A DNA stretch of 64,000 nucleotides from an uncultured Lachnospiraceae bacterium (GTDB lineage: Bacteria; Bacillota; Clostridia; Lachnospirales; Lachnospiraceae), in assembly GCA_910584915.1 (NCBI GenBank), contig CAJUDM010000002.1:124001-188000 (forward strand), written 5' to 3'. The position numbers and the translations under genes are program-made. Every line of letters begins with the position of its first letter. Within the stretch, counting starts at the first letter, position 1. Shown here one piece after another: positions 8,895 to 18,043 of this stretch. The notes under the pieces were generated by a model. That model had not been told where the DNA came from, did not search any database, and saw only the letters and a list, made by a program, of their open reading frames with translations.

Positions 8895-9513
8895 TTTTTT
8901 TATCGCAGTCTTCCCCACGCAGCAGCGCGAGTGCATCCTCATAATGTTTCTCAAGGAATCTTCTTTCCTCCCCGTTTATGACAACTCTGTCATTATTTCC
9001 GGTCGTAACGCCGATGGCTTCCGAGGAAATTTCACACTCTGCAAGGCGGTCCTTCAATCTGCCTCCGTTTTCCGTAAGCAGCAGACAACATCCCCTCGAG
9101 TTCATCTGATAGGGATTCACATCAAAAAAATTACAGATCTCTATTGTCTCCTGCTTTACCGGTATCTTTTTTAAAGAAACCTCCAGTCCGATGCCCGCGG
9201 ACTTTCCCATATTCCAGAGCCCCGCGAAAACACCTCCTTCTGAAAGAAGGTACATCCCCGCAATGCTTTTTTCGAAAAAATCCGAACTGAAATACGCGCC
9301 GCAGCCATCGGACTTTCCGGCCGGTGCAGCCTCCGGTATCTGCCAGATAAGCCTCTCCTGTTTTGCTGCTTCCTCCAGAAAAGACACCGGATATCTGCCT
9401 CGCAGTTCACCGTATTTCTCACGCGCCAGAATCACTGAACCATACAGCCCTGCAAACCCTGTCATAACAATATCCAGTTCTTTTCCTTTCAGGCTTTTCT
9501 CTCTCCTCTGCAT
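8821..9513 (-). CDS. AIR-synthase/HypE-like protein lacking its N-terminal domain
   Basis: 230 residues that match only the C-terminal half of the AIR-synthase-related (hydrogenase maturation factor-like) proteins common in Clostridia. Family-like blocks are DIVMTGFAGLYGSVILA (about 14-30), SEGGVFAGLWNMG, GLEVSLKKIPVKQETIEIC and NDRVVINGEERRFLE. Full members are about 330 residues and carry an N-terminal ATP-binding half with a GEDCA-type motif that is absent here. The usual HDVTEGG is changed to YLLSEGG. The region just upstream is a terminator, not coding, so the missing part is not nearby. It may be a decaying gene or a repurposed half-domain. AGAGG lies about ten bases before the ATG. Confidence 0.65.
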   Translation of the reverse strand: MQRREKSLKGKELDIVMTGFAGLYGSVILAREKYGELRGRYPVSFLEEAAKQERLIWQIPEAAPAGKSDGCGAYFSSDFFEKSIAGMYLLSEGGVFAGLWNMGKSAGIGLEVSLKKIPVKQETIEICNFFDVNPYQMNSRGCCLLLTENGGRLKDRLAECEISSEAIGVTTGNNDRVVINGEERRFLEKHYEDALALLRGEDCDKKNENTVSYCNDRFRRMHLVSVRQRD

Positions 9514-9552
9514 AGCCCCGGGCCTCTCAAAACACTCAGAAATACTATTCGC

Positions 9553-9584
9553 AAAAAGGGCATGACTGTTTTTATGCCAGGCCC
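9553..9584 (-). terminator. Terminator after the VanW-family gene
   Basis: On the minus strand GGCAT and ATGCC arms enclose a ten-base loop and are followed by TTTTT. It lies 130 bases downstream of the VanW gene stop, just before the AIR-synthase-like gene. Confidence 0.5.
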
Positions 9585-9716
9585 TTCTCTGTTACAAGAG
9601 AGCATCCCATCACGGCATGCTCCACCCCTATGTTTCTCGTCATATGCCGTTGCGGTTATCGGATCAGGCGGCGCACTTCTCTCCGGACTGCCTCCTCTGA
9701 CTACTGCAGTATCCGA

Positions 9717-11285
9717 TCAGCCGTCTGTCGCGCCTGTCCCCGGATCTTCTGTGATACCTGTCTGCTGCCCCGGATCGACTCCGGCCTGTCCGGCGGCGGC
9801 CGCCGCCTGCTGTGCCGCGATCGCCCCGGCGACGGATTTCACATAATCAATGCTTCCTGTGGCTATAGCCTGTTGAATCTGTGCCGCCGCATTGGGATCT
9901 GCCGTAGCCGTTCCAACGCTCGCTGTGCGGGGAACCGCCGCATAGTAGCTGCTGTTGACCTGCTCTCTGCTGACCTCCACACCGCCCTCCGTCACAACTT
10001 TCCACAGCCGCGCCTTATATCCGACATGGACGGACTGTACATTCACATAGCCTATCGGATCCGCCGTCGGTATGATCTTCTCCGTCGGCGGCACATTCTT
10101 CTCCAGCACCTCGCTGACATACTCCACCTTCCTGTCCGAGGGCCTGTCCTCCACACCGTAGATCGTAAAGGTGATCGTCTTTTCCGGACTTGTGGTGCCT
10201 TCTATATAGACAGGATACTCCTTGTTATTGGTAAATTTAAAATCCTTACCGCCAGATTCCGAAATCGCCGCGTCCTCCGAAGGCTCCACATACGATACGA
10301 TCATGGAATGATTGCTTCTTTCGTCCACCTGCAGCTCTGCTGCCAGAACCGCTTTATAGAGCGTAGTGGAAACCTGGCAGATACCCCCGCCCAGGCTGTT
10401 CACGACCTGCCCGTTCAGATAGGAACCCGCCAGTTCGTATCCGTTGTCCACAGAGAACGGCGTGATCAGTTCCAGGACTGAGCATTGTTCGCCCGGAAAA
10501 AGTGTAATACCATTTATATGGCCGCAGCCTGTTTTTATATTCGTCACTCTGGACGGTCCGGAAGATTTGTAGGCTGTAGTACATGTGCCAAGCACATCCT
10601 TCACCTTTTCTAACGTCTCCGCATTCCCCTTCGGTTCTTCCGTTGTCACCACCAGATCGACAGACGCCTTCTCAAAATTCCAGCTGTTCTGCAGATAATT
10701 TAAAATGGCTTCTTTGGATCTTGCCACATCCAGTACGCGGCCCGTTCTGCCCTCTGTGATCTGGAATCCGCTCTCTGTCTTTGTCAGGGAAGCCTCCTCC
10801 GCCTCATGATCATAAGTCTCGCTGAGAGAATTCAGGATACTGTCCAACACATCCCCTTTGAAGGAGAGGTTCAGCGGATAATTCTGCCCGTTTTCCTTCA
10901 GATTTTCAAGCGCTTTGTAACGCTGGACAATATTGCCCCGCTTCCCGAGCATTGCGGCCTCTTCCAACGCTCCGTCATTTTCCCAGATGATCCCGAGTTC
11001 TCCCGCCGTTCCCACTGTATCCTGGCCGCCCTCTAAACGCAGGGTGATCGGTACATTCCGCAGAGATTCCACAAACGCCTCCACGGCGCTCTCCGCTTCT
11101 GAAATACTCATTCCCGATACATCGATATCTCCTATCGAAACACCGGCTTCAATTCTGCTGTCCTTTCCCGCCGCCTGCGCATCCAGCCCAAAACTCATAA
11201 AGCAGACCATACATGCCGCTGTTATTAAAAATTTTTTCCACCCTTTTTGCATCTCAGCCACCATCTTTAAATCGTTGAAGCACAT
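9717..11285 (-). CDS. VanW family exported protein with YoaR-like domain
   Basis: 522 residues. An N-terminal hydrophobic segment (about 18-38, ending in LDAQAA) acts as signal or anchor. Then comes a YoaR/PG_binding_4-type region (about 45-230) and the VanW domain (about 245-375) with GGGICQVSTTLYKAVLAA. The C-terminus is low-complexity, rich in Ala, Gln and Gly. VanW proteins are surface-associated in Gram-positives and found beside vancomycin-resistance genes, but their biochemical role is unsettled; no van genes are present here. AAGAGAAG precedes the start; in-frame ATGs at 11264 and 11252 are alternatives. Confidence 0.85.
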   Translation of the reverse strand: MCFNDLKMVAEMQKGWKKFLITAACMVCFMSFGLDAQAAGKDSRIEAGVSIGDIDVSGMSISEAESAVEAFVESLRNVPITLRLEGGQDTVGTAGELGIIWENDGALEEAAMLGKRGNIVQRYKALENLKENGQNYPLNLSFKGDVLDSILNSLSETYDHEAEEASLTKTESGFQITEGRTGRVLDVARSKEAILNYLQNSWNFEKASVDLVVTTEEPKGNAETLEKVKDVLGTCTTAYKSSGPSRVTNIKTGCGHINGITLFPGEQCSVLELITPFSVDNGYELAGSYLNGQVVNSLGGGICQVSTTLYKAVLAAELQVDERSNHSMIVSYVEPSEDAAISESGGKDFKFTNNKEYPVYIEGTTSPEKTITFTIYGVEDRPSDRKVEYVSEVLEKNVPPTEKIIPTADPIGYVNVQSVHVGYKARLWKVVTEGGVEVSREQVNSSYYAAVPRTASVGTATADPNAAAQIQQAIATGSIDYVKSVAGAIAAQQAAAAAGQAGVDPGQQTGITEDPGTGATDG

Positions 11286-11410
11286 AACTTCTCTTATCTT
11301 ACTTCTATTCTATAATAAGAGATAACCTCTTCCAATAGATAATATTCATAAAGTTAATCCGCTATTTTCTCAAATATTATTGATTTTTTTAGCGGTTACG
11401 CCTTATACTA

Positions 11411-11430
11411 TAGTGAGCTGACGCTCACTA
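11411..11430 (-). terminator. Hairpin directly after the 35-residue gene
   Basis: Perfect eight-base arms TAGTGAGC and GCTCACTA around TGAC, starting two bases after the stop codon of the small membrane gene. No U-run follows on the minus strand, so termination or message stabilisation are both possible. Confidence 0.35.
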
Positions 11431-11431
11431 T

Positions 11432-11539
11432 TTACAACAGGTACAAAAGTATGGATGCGAGCATGGCAAGCACCAACAGTATTATGATAACTGACGAAAT
11501 GATACGGACAGATTTTTTATTTCTGTGAAACATAGTCAT
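11432..11539 (-). CDS. 35-residue single-pass membrane peptide
   Basis: A frame from ATG 11539 to TAA 11432 with a well-placed AGGAGTGA site. The product begins MTMFHRNKKSVRI, a basic stretch, and then has one hydrophobic helix of about 20 residues (IISSVIIILLVLAMLASILL) to the end. The positive-inside pattern predicts the N-terminus in the cytoplasm. It lies between the VanW gene and the opposite-strand gene at 11671. Small proteins of this form recur in Clostridia without known function. The ribosome site and the terminal hairpin support a real gene. Confidence 0.6.
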   Translation of the reverse strand: MTMFHRNKKSVRIISSVIIILLVLAMLASILLYLL

Positions 11540-11670
11540 TCACTCCTGTCTGGAAGACTGCCTTTCACCGTTTTTGTACTGTATTCCATAACACCGCATA
11601 TCCGCCGGCTCCTGTCCGCGGAAATTTTGAGAAAGGATCTCCCGTATATTTATATTAGGGATAATTATAT

Positions 11671-12327
11671 ATGAAATACCCTTTTTTTGCAAGTTTTATC
11701 GTTTTTGGCTTTCTGTTCTCCTTTTCCATGAAACGAAGGACAAAAACAGAAAAAAAATATGTGGATCATTTCTGGGAGCGGGAACGGATGGCAGATTCCA
11801 CCAGGCGGAAATCGCTGGAAAATCTGGATTATATCGCCATCCCACTGAATGAACTGCCGATGGATATTCTCGCGGATCTGCCGGAAATAAAAGAATGCCA
11901 CGATAAGATCCGGGAACTTTCCAAAAAGAAAATTGTCAATTTTGCGGGATATTCCAATACCGATTTAAAGCTCACCTACGGCGCACCGAATATCAATCTG
12001 CTCTCCGAGTACGATAAAAATTTTGAGGAGCTGATCACTACCCTGCAGAACTGGGCATCCGTCCTGCTGCAAAACTGGGGTGAGGCAGCCCAGGCATGCC
12101 CGGAAGAAGAAAGAAAGCAGGCGGCAAAAACAATACTCACCTATGCCGTATCCGCCGGCTCCGATATCGCCGCCACCTACGAACGGTTGACAAAACTCTA
12201 TCTGGAGTACGGAGAACAGGTCAAGATTCCGGACTTAAAAGAAAAAGCGGAAAAGATCCGTTCCCTCTCAAAGGGAAGAGTCCTTGCCATGCTGGAAGAG
12301 GCGGAGAGAAATGGAAAAATCTCCTGA
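11671..12327 (+). CDS. Conserved hypothetical protein with N-terminal hydrophobic segment
   Basis: 218 residues. A short hydrophobic N-terminus (FFASFIVFGFLFSFSM) is followed by a basic patch and a mostly helical, charged body (about 45-218). I do not recognise a named domain. The body has Lys/Glu-rich helices such as IKECHDKIRELSKKKI and LKEKAEKIRSLSKGR. AGGGA lies about nine bases before the ATG. It faces the exonuclease gene across a strong hairpin. The N-terminal segment could be a membrane anchor or uncleaved signal. Confidence 0.6.
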   Translation: MKYPFFASFIVFGFLFSFSMKRRTKTEKKYVDHFWERERMADSTRRKSLENLDYIAIPLNELPMDILADLPEIKECHDKIRELSKKKIVNFAGYSNTDLKLTYGAPNINLLSEYDKNFEELITTLQNWASVLLQNWGEAAQACPEEERKQAAKTILTYAVSAGSDIAATYERLTKLYLEYGEQVKIPDLKEKAEKIRSLSKGRVLAMLEEAERNGKIS

Positions 12328-12339
12328 TCTGCGGGCAGT

Positions 12340-12377
12340 CGGTTTAGAAACCTGTCACTGCACCGGTTTCTAAACCG
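12340..12377. terminator. Bidirectional hairpin between convergent genes
   Basis: Perfect 13-base arms CGGTTTAGAAACC (12340-12352) and GGTTTCTAAACCG (12365-12377) lie between the stop codons of two convergent genes. The hairpin abuts the exonuclease stop. Confidence 0.65.
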
Positions 12378-12378
12378 C

Positions 12379-13101
12379 TCACTGTCGATCCATCACCGCC
12401 TTATGTTCGCTCAGTATCCTGTCGATATGGCGGCTTGCCTCCGATTTTGTCAGCTTTTCCACATCATATTCCGGTACAATGCCATACTGCCTGTGCAGTT
12501 TATGCAACAGCCCTTTCTGTGGCGCTGTAGCCGGAGAGTCCTTTCTGACCTGACAGATCAAAGGCTTTGGCTCAAAGTATTTTTCCAGTTCCTTCTTTTC
12601 CCCGACATTTTCCATCAGTCTCTGATACAAAAGCCCGGCGGCTCTGGCGTCTCCCACCGCCCTGTGTGCTCTGAGCGGAATATTGTACAACGCGCATAAA
12701 TCCCCGAGCCCCTTATGTTCCGTCTGCGGGAGGCAGGCGCGGGCGATCTTCAATGTATCGATCCCCGTCTTTTCAAACTTTCTCTTTTGATAAGAAAATG
12801 CCCTTTTCAGAAAAGAATAGTCGAAGAGCAGGTTATGCCCGAGTAAAATCTCCTCTCCCAGAAAAGCGTCCAGTTCCTCCAGAAGATCCTCCATATCCGG
12901 CGCGTCCTCCACATCCGCATCCGTAATCCCTGTCAGTTCTATGATGCGCTCCGGCAGTCTGATGCCGGGATTCACATACGAGGAAAAAACTGCTGTTTCC
13001 TCTCCCTCCGTAAATTTTACAGCTCCGATCTCTATGATCTTGTCAAGCTTTGCGCTGAGCCCTGTCGTCTCCAGGTCGATCGCGATATATGTATTTATCA
13101 T
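12379..13101 (-). CDS. DnaQ-like 3'-5' exonuclease
   Basis: 240 residues of the DEDDh exonuclease superfamily. Exo I is AIDLETTG with D9 and E11, Exo II has D94 in GHNLLFDYSFL, and Exo III has H146 and D151 (AHRAVGDARAAG). Such stand-alone domains resemble the proofreading epsilon subunit or the exonuclease domain of Gram-positive PolC and act on DNA or RNA 3' ends. About 60 C-terminal residues form an extra region of unknown role. GGGAG lies eight bases before the ATG. Confidence 0.9.
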   Translation of the reverse strand: MINTYIAIDLETTGLSAKLDKIIEIGAVKFTEGEETAVFSSYVNPGIRLPERIIELTGITDADVEDAPDMEDLLEELDAFLGEEILLGHNLLFDYSFLKRAFSYQKRKFEKTGIDTLKIARACLPQTEHKGLGDLCALYNIPLRAHRAVGDARAAGLLYQRLMENVGEKKELEKYFEPKPLICQVRKDSPATAPQKGLLHKLHRQYGIVPEYDVEKLTKSEASRHIDRILSEHKAVMDRQ

Positions 13102-13172
13102 CCATTTGTCTCCCGTTTAACTTTTTTCTCCACAGTTCAAACTCAAAAATATCCGAGTTTTCTTTGCGAATA

Positions 13173-15092
13173 TTATATCTCTATCAGCATAAACTCCGCC
13201 TCATAAGTCAGTGGATTCCTTTTTTCATAATCAAACAATATAAACCTCTCCTGGCCCGGGTATATCTCATCCATCCTCAACCCGTCCAGCCACTCTTTAT
13301 CCCAGACCGGATAGCGGAACACATCCACGTGCGTCATGCGCATCATCTGCCTGCCGTCATAGCCTTTCTCCACGTAATCCGGAAGCAGGTCAGATCCTTT
13401 CTCCTGCTGTCTGTAAAACAATATGATCTTCTGTGTAAAACTGCGGATATCTCTGGAAAATGCCGGCCTGCTCTTTGCCTTCTCCCGCAGATAGACATCA
13501 AATGTCAGCAGTTCCCCAAACAGTTCCTCCGCTCTCTCCCCCACTTTCAGGCTTTTCACAAATTCCAGCACGATCTCATAGCGATGATTCCTCGAGGGGC
13601 TGTTCACCGGAAATCCCCGTTTTTCATAATATTCCGCCAACGCAAGGAACATATCATATGGGCTCTCAAACAATGTCAGAAGCGCAGACATCGTATGGCA
13701 GAATTGACTGCTGTTGTAAAACAGTTCCACCATCTCCTCCACTCTCTTTAACTCCAGCACATCCTCGTAGGAAAGCCATTTCGTATAGAGCATTTCATAG
13801 GGCGGTTCCGACTGACAGACGATCCCGTATTCTTCTGCCCTCTCATATATCTCCGAACCTTTCAATACCTTTAAGAATCCGAGTTGGATCTGGTGCGGTG
13901 CCATGGCAAATACCTCGTTGAAGGAATTTCTGAAACTCTTCAGGTCCTCAAACGGAAGCCCGGCGATCAGATCCAGATGCTGATGAATATTTCCTGTCTC
14001 AGAAATCGCCCTGACTGTCCTCTTACATTTTTCCAGATCCCCGGGGCGATGGATCGCCCGCAGCGTTTCTCTATTTGTCGTCTGCACGCCGATTTCCAGC
14101 TGTATCAGTCCCCGCCTCATCTTAGAAAAAACTTCAAGTTCCTCCCGGGTGAGCAGTTCGGCCGCTATCTCAAAGTGAAAATTTGTGACACCATTGTCAT
14201 TTTCTGACAGAAAGCGCCATATTGATAGAGCATGTTCTCTATCACAGTTAAAGGTTCTGTCAATAAATTTCACCTGCTTTACCTTTCTGTCCAGAAAATA
14301 CAAAAGTTCTTTCTCTACCAGCGCCGCATCCCGCAGGCGCACCTGTTTTTCTATGGAGGAAAGACAGTAGCTGCACCTGAAGGGACAGCCTCTGCCCGAC
14401 TCATAGTATATGATCTTATGCCTTCCCTGTTCCCTCTCATCCTCTCCCAGTTCCTCATAGTAAAAGGGAAGACTGTCCATATCAAGGGCGTTCCTGGCGC
14501 CGAAAAATCCTTCCCTTGTCGCCGTGCCGGGTATCTTCAGAGACAGGACGCGAAGGTTTTTTTGCCGGCCTGCCGCCTCGCCTGCTTTTGCGGCGCCTTT
14601 TTTGTCCTCTACTTCTCCCGAATTCTCTGCCGCACCTTCTTCCGCATTCCGGACAGCCCTTACTGCTCTCTCCTCTTCTGTGTCCTCCGCTTTTCTTTCC
14701 GCCTCCACATACGCCATAAGCAGTTCCCGAAAGGTCTCCTCCCCCTCTCCCACCATAACTCCCGTCACCTCGGGAATATCCTCAAAAATATTCTGATACT
14801 CATAGGAAACCTCAGGCCCGCCCAGCCAGACCGGAACATCCGGCAGCAGTTTTGAAAACTCCCTGATCAGTCTCTTTACCAGCGAAAAATTCCAGATATA
14901 GCAGGAGAATCCGATCACATCCGGCTTTCTCCTGTAAAGATCTGCAAGAATCTGTTCCATGCGCTGATTGATCGTATATTCCGCCAGTTCGATATGCCCC
15001 TGCAATTCCTTCCCCGCATAGCTCTTCAGACTGTAAACCGCAAGGCCTGTGTGGATATATTTCGCATCGATTGCTGTCAGTACAAATTTCAT
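13173..15092 (-). CDS. B12-binding radical SAM protein, DUF4080 type
   Basis: 639 residues. An N-terminal B12-binding-like domain (about 1-130, with DVPVWLGGPEVSYE) is followed by a radical SAM core with C236, C240 and C243 of the CxxxCxxC cluster motif (SGRGCPFRCSYC) and the VGVQTTN-like IGVQTTNRETL strand. A C-terminal DUF4080 region makes up the rest. Between the first two domains lies a charged, Ala/Glu-rich insertion of about 50 residues (131-180). The reaction is unknown; relatives modify nucleosides or small molecules. AGAGGG precedes the ATG. Confidence 0.88.
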   Translation of the reverse strand: MKFVLTAIDAKYIHTGLAVYSLKSYAGKELQGHIELAEYTINQRMEQILADLYRRKPDVIGFSCYIWNFSLVKRLIREFSKLLPDVPVWLGGPEVSYEYQNIFEDIPEVTGVMVGEGEETFRELLMAYVEAERKAEDTEEERAVRAVRNAEEGAAENSGEVEDKKGAAKAGEAAGRQKNLRVLSLKIPGTATREGFFGARNALDMDSLPFYYEELGEDEREQGRHKIIYYESGRGCPFRCSYCLSSIEKQVRLRDAALVEKELLYFLDRKVKQVKFIDRTFNCDREHALSIWRFLSENDNGVTNFHFEIAAELLTREELEVFSKMRRGLIQLEIGVQTTNRETLRAIHRPGDLEKCKRTVRAISETGNIHQHLDLIAGLPFEDLKSFRNSFNEVFAMAPHQIQLGFLKVLKGSEIYERAEEYGIVCQSEPPYEMLYTKWLSYEDVLELKRVEEMVELFYNSSQFCHTMSALLTLFESPYDMFLALAEYYEKRGFPVNSPSRNHRYEIVLEFVKSLKVGERAEELFGELLTFDVYLREKAKSRPAFSRDIRSFTQKIILFYRQQEKGSDLLPDYVEKGYDGRQMMRMTHVDVFRYPVWDKEWLDGLRMDEIYPGQERFILFDYEKRNPLTYEAEFMLIEI

Positions 15093-15126
15093 TTCTGCCC
15101 TCTCTTTTCATACCAATCCTCATTTC

Positions 15127-15210
15127 TGCGCACATCTTTTTGCGCATAACGAGTTTGTGTCAAGTGCGCGCAGACACAAATCTCGCGTGTGAAAAATCTA
15201 TTTTTCACAC
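15127..15210 (-). repeat. Cluster of three hairpins after the sugar-binding lipoprotein gene
   Basis: Three inverted repeats in 84 bases: TGCGCA arms (15127-15132, 15141-15146), CGAGTTTGTGTC with GACACAAATCTCG (15150-15161, 15173-15185, one bulge), and perfect ten-base GTGTGAAAAA with TTTTTCACAC (15187-15210). The last abuts the upstream gene's stop codon and probably acts as its terminator or RNA stabiliser. Confidence 0.5.
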
Positions 15211-15212
15211 TA

Positions 15213-16262
15213 TTACTCCTGTCCCTGCACATTCAGATACACTTCATTTTTCTGGTGGTACTTCCCGATGATCACCTCATCCATATTTTCCTTTGTGACC
15301 GCCACAGGATCCAGCTTTTCGAACGGGACATCGTAGGTTCCGTCATTGAGTACAGACTCGGTCTCCGGCATCTCCCCTTTTGCCATAGCCACCGCCATCT
15401 CCGCAGCCCGCTGCGCAAGCAGCTCAAGCGGCTTATAGACCGTCATATACTGGGTGCCCTCCACGATCCTCTGACATGCCGCGAGATCTGCATCCTGTCC
15501 TGTCACATATATCTGCCCGGCAAGACGGTTTTCCGACAACGCCTTCACAACCTGGGACGCGATGTCATCATTGCCGCACATGATCGCATCGGGCACTTTT
15601 CCTTCCGCCAGATATTCGCTGACAAACTCAAACCCGATCTCTGCCAGCCAGTGGTCCGCATAGCCCGTCCTGTCAATGTCGATATCTGAACCCTGCAGCG
15701 CCTTCTGGAACCCTCCGAAAACTAACGTCACATTATTGTCGGTGGGGGATCCGTTGATACAGATGATCTCTCCCTCATCCCCCAGAGCCTCTCTGAGGCA
15801 TTCGCCCATCAGTGTCCCGACTTTCTCATTGTCAAAACTGATATAGAGATCCACATCGGCATCCAGGATCAGCCTGTCGTAGGCGATCACCCTGATCCCA
15901 GCCTTTTTCGCTTTCTCCACAACCTCACTGAGCGCCCCTCCGTCAATGGCGACGATAACGATCACATCCATATCTTTCTCAATAAAATATTCGATCTGAG
16001 ATATCTGCCTGCTGACCTCCCCGTTGGCGTTCTGCACATTTACCTCCGCTCCCAGCTCCTGTGCTTTTGACACAAAAATATCACGGTCCCTCTGCCACCT
16101 CTCGATCAGAAAGGAGTCCATCGAAAATCCGATCTGTATCGCGTCGCTCTCTTCCTCTACCGCGTCATTTTCCTTTACTGCCTGTCCGCAGCCTGTAATT
16201 GACACAAATGTCATAATCACGGTCAACATAACCAGAACGCTGTTTTTTATCTCCTTCATCAT
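15213..16262 (-). CDS. Sugar ABC transporter substrate-binding lipoprotein, XylF-like
   Basis: 349 residues. The signal peptide ends in a lipobox (SITGC, lipidated Cys25). The mature part is a type I periplasmic binding protein closest to the D-xylose-binding group (IQIGFSMDSFLIERWQRDRD; VIVIVAIDGGALSEVVEKAKKAGI; VIAYDRLI). It would bind a pentose or related sugar outside the membrane. No ATPase or permease gene follows: the next gene is a radical SAM enzyme. It therefore works with a transporter encoded elsewhere or serves only the sensor system upstream. GAGAGGG lies five bases before the start. Confidence 0.88.
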   Translation of the reverse strand: MMKEIKNSVLVMLTVIMTFVSITGCGQAVKENDAVEEESDAIQIGFSMDSFLIERWQRDRDIFVSKAQELGAEVNVQNANGEVSRQISQIEYFIEKDMDVIVIVAIDGGALSEVVEKAKKAGIRVIAYDRLILDADVDLYISFDNEKVGTLMGECLREALGDEGEIICINGSPTDNNVTLVFGGFQKALQGSDIDIDRTGYADHWLAEIGFEFVSEYLAEGKVPDAIMCGNDDIASQVVKALSENRLAGQIYVTGQDADLAACQRIVEGTQYMTVYKPLELLAQRAAEMAVAMAKGEMPETESVLNDGTYDVPFEKLDPVAVTKENMDEVIIGKYHQKNEVYLNVQGQE

Positions 16263-16338
16263 TTAACCCTCTCATAATCCGGATCATTTGAATTACTGTA
16301 CAACAGTGAAACCTGTGGGCTGCACTGTCACATTACCG

Positions 16339-17946
16339 CTAATTTCCTCCCACATTCTCCTTGTACTCCGTGGGTGAGACCCCCTGATATTTCCTAAAGA
16401 TCCTGCTGAAATAGTTCGGATCTGAATACCCCACCTCCGCGCAGATATCCTTGATGCTCCTGTCTGAATTTTTCAGAAGCGCCTTCGCCCGATCCATCCG
16501 TCTCCCGGTTACATATTCCACAAAGTTTTCCCCTGTCTCTTCCTTAAACAGTTTGCTGAAATAATAAGGGCTGATATTCAGTTCTCTCGAGATGTCATCC
16601 AGGGACATATCTCTATGGAAATGGCTGTCAATATACTCCTGCGCCTGCCGGATCAGATCGTTCGTATGATCCTCACTGCTTCTGGCCATCATCGTGACGA
16701 CTCCCCGCATTTTATCCATAAACCATTTTTTCAGGGCGTCATACCCTTTGATGCCAAACACATCCTGCAAATAATCTTTTCTGCTGTCAAAGCGGTACAG
16801 ATATCCGCCGTTGCGGTACATGATCGATTCCCCGGTCATCACGAACTCCAGCACTTTGAGTTTGATGCTCATCTCATCGCCGCCGTACTGGGCCACCATC
16901 CAGTCAAAAAATTTATCCGCCTGGGCAAGGCACTCCTCCATCTTGCCGTCCCGCAGTTTTTCAAAGATCGCCTCCTCTGTCTCCACCGGATAGTTCTCCT
17001 CATACTCCACCGCGATCGGCAGGTCATCCATATGCGCCACGCTTCCCTTTGTCGAATAAAGTGCTTTCAACGCCCCGTCATAGGACTGCAGGGTATCTTT
17101 CAGCTTACAGACCCCCCCGATGCCGATCCGGAAGGAAAGTCCCGTCGCCTTATTCATGCTCCGCACTGCCAGGCGGGATTTCTCGATCATCTCGATCCTC
17201 TTATTGTATGTCATTTTCAACCCGCCTGCCGGCATGAACACGGGAATCTTATTGGCGCTCACATTTCCCACGATCCCTTCCGGAAAGGTATCCTTCAAAA
17301 TCTCCCGCACTTTGGGATAATAATCTATCTGCGCCCTGACGCTGGTTCCGACTGCATTTGTCATATAATTTCCCTGCTGCCTGTCTCCGAACACAACAGC
17401 CAGCATATAGCCGTAAGATGTTGTAATGCCAAGCAGGCTCATATAGTTCTCAACATCTTCCTCAAACCTCTCCTGAAACAGAATGGAATAAATAAAACCA
17501 TTCTCAATGATCGGCATGACCGTCTCCATGCGCTCTTTTATCTGCAAATCGTTTTTACGCCTCTCACGCCTTGCGTCGATCATACCCATCGCCTTCTCGA
17601 TGACTTCCACAACGACTTTACGGTTCACCGGTTTATTCAGGTAGTCCAAAACCCCGAGCCCTATCGCCTCCTTCGCGTAATCAAACTTGTCATAGGCGGT
17701 CAGCACCACAAAGATCACGTTCGAGGAAAATTTCCTGATCTCCCGCATCGCGTCGATCCCGTTGATACCCGGCATCTGGATATCCATAAATACGATATCC
17801 GGCCGGAAATGCTCCGCCGTCTCGATCGCCCCCAGGCCTGTCTTTGCGGTCTCCAGCTCATATCTGCCGCTGAAATTTTTTTCTATGATAAACTCCAATG
17901 CATTTAAAACGATCCCTTCATCGTCCGCCAGTAAGATTCTGTACAT
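16339..17946 (-). CDS. YesN-type response regulator with AraC DNA-binding domain
   Basis: 535 residues. The receiver domain has D8/D9 and phospho-acceptor D55 (IVFMDIQMPGINGID); a central linker of about 270 residues follows; and a C-terminal AraC/XylS pair of helix-turn-helix motifs (LNISPYYFSKLFKEETGENF and IKDICAEVGYSDPNYFSRIF) ends the protein. Such regulators activate carbohydrate transport and catabolic genes. It lies directly after the YesM-type kinase gene and before the xylose-binding lipoprotein gene, which is a probable target. Confidence 0.93.
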   Translation of the reverse strand: MYRILLADDEGIVLNALEFIIEKNFSGRYELETAKTGLGAIETAEHFRPDIVFMDIQMPGINGIDAMREIRKFSSNVIFVVLTAYDKFDYAKEAIGLGVLDYLNKPVNRKVVVEVIEKAMGMIDARRERRKNDLQIKERMETVMPIIENGFIYSILFQERFEEDVENYMSLLGITTSYGYMLAVVFGDRQQGNYMTNAVGTSVRAQIDYYPKVREILKDTFPEGIVGNVSANKIPVFMPAGGLKMTYNKRIEMIEKSRLAVRSMNKATGLSFRIGIGGVCKLKDTLQSYDGALKALYSTKGSVAHMDDLPIAVEYEENYPVETEEAIFEKLRDGKMEECLAQADKFFDWMVAQYGGDEMSIKLKVLEFVMTGESIMYRNGGYLYRFDSRKDYLQDVFGIKGYDALKKWFMDKMRGVVTMMARSSEDHTNDLIRQAQEYIDSHFHRDMSLDDISRELNISPYYFSKLFKEETGENFVEYVTGRRMDRAKALLKNSDRSIKDICAEVGYSDPNYFSRIFRKYQGVSPTEYKENVGGN

Positions 17947-18043
17947 ACCTCTCCCGCCTTTTCACTATGCTTTCATTGTGCTTTTCTCAGTGTTCACGCG
18001 CCCTATACCGCACATACTCAGGCACAGCAGATATATGTTCCGC

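Noticed and set aside
16615..17907. Plus-strand open frame of 430 codons
   Set aside because: Antisense to the YesN-type regulator, which has clear domains; the translation is His/Arg/Ile-rich without recognisable motifs.
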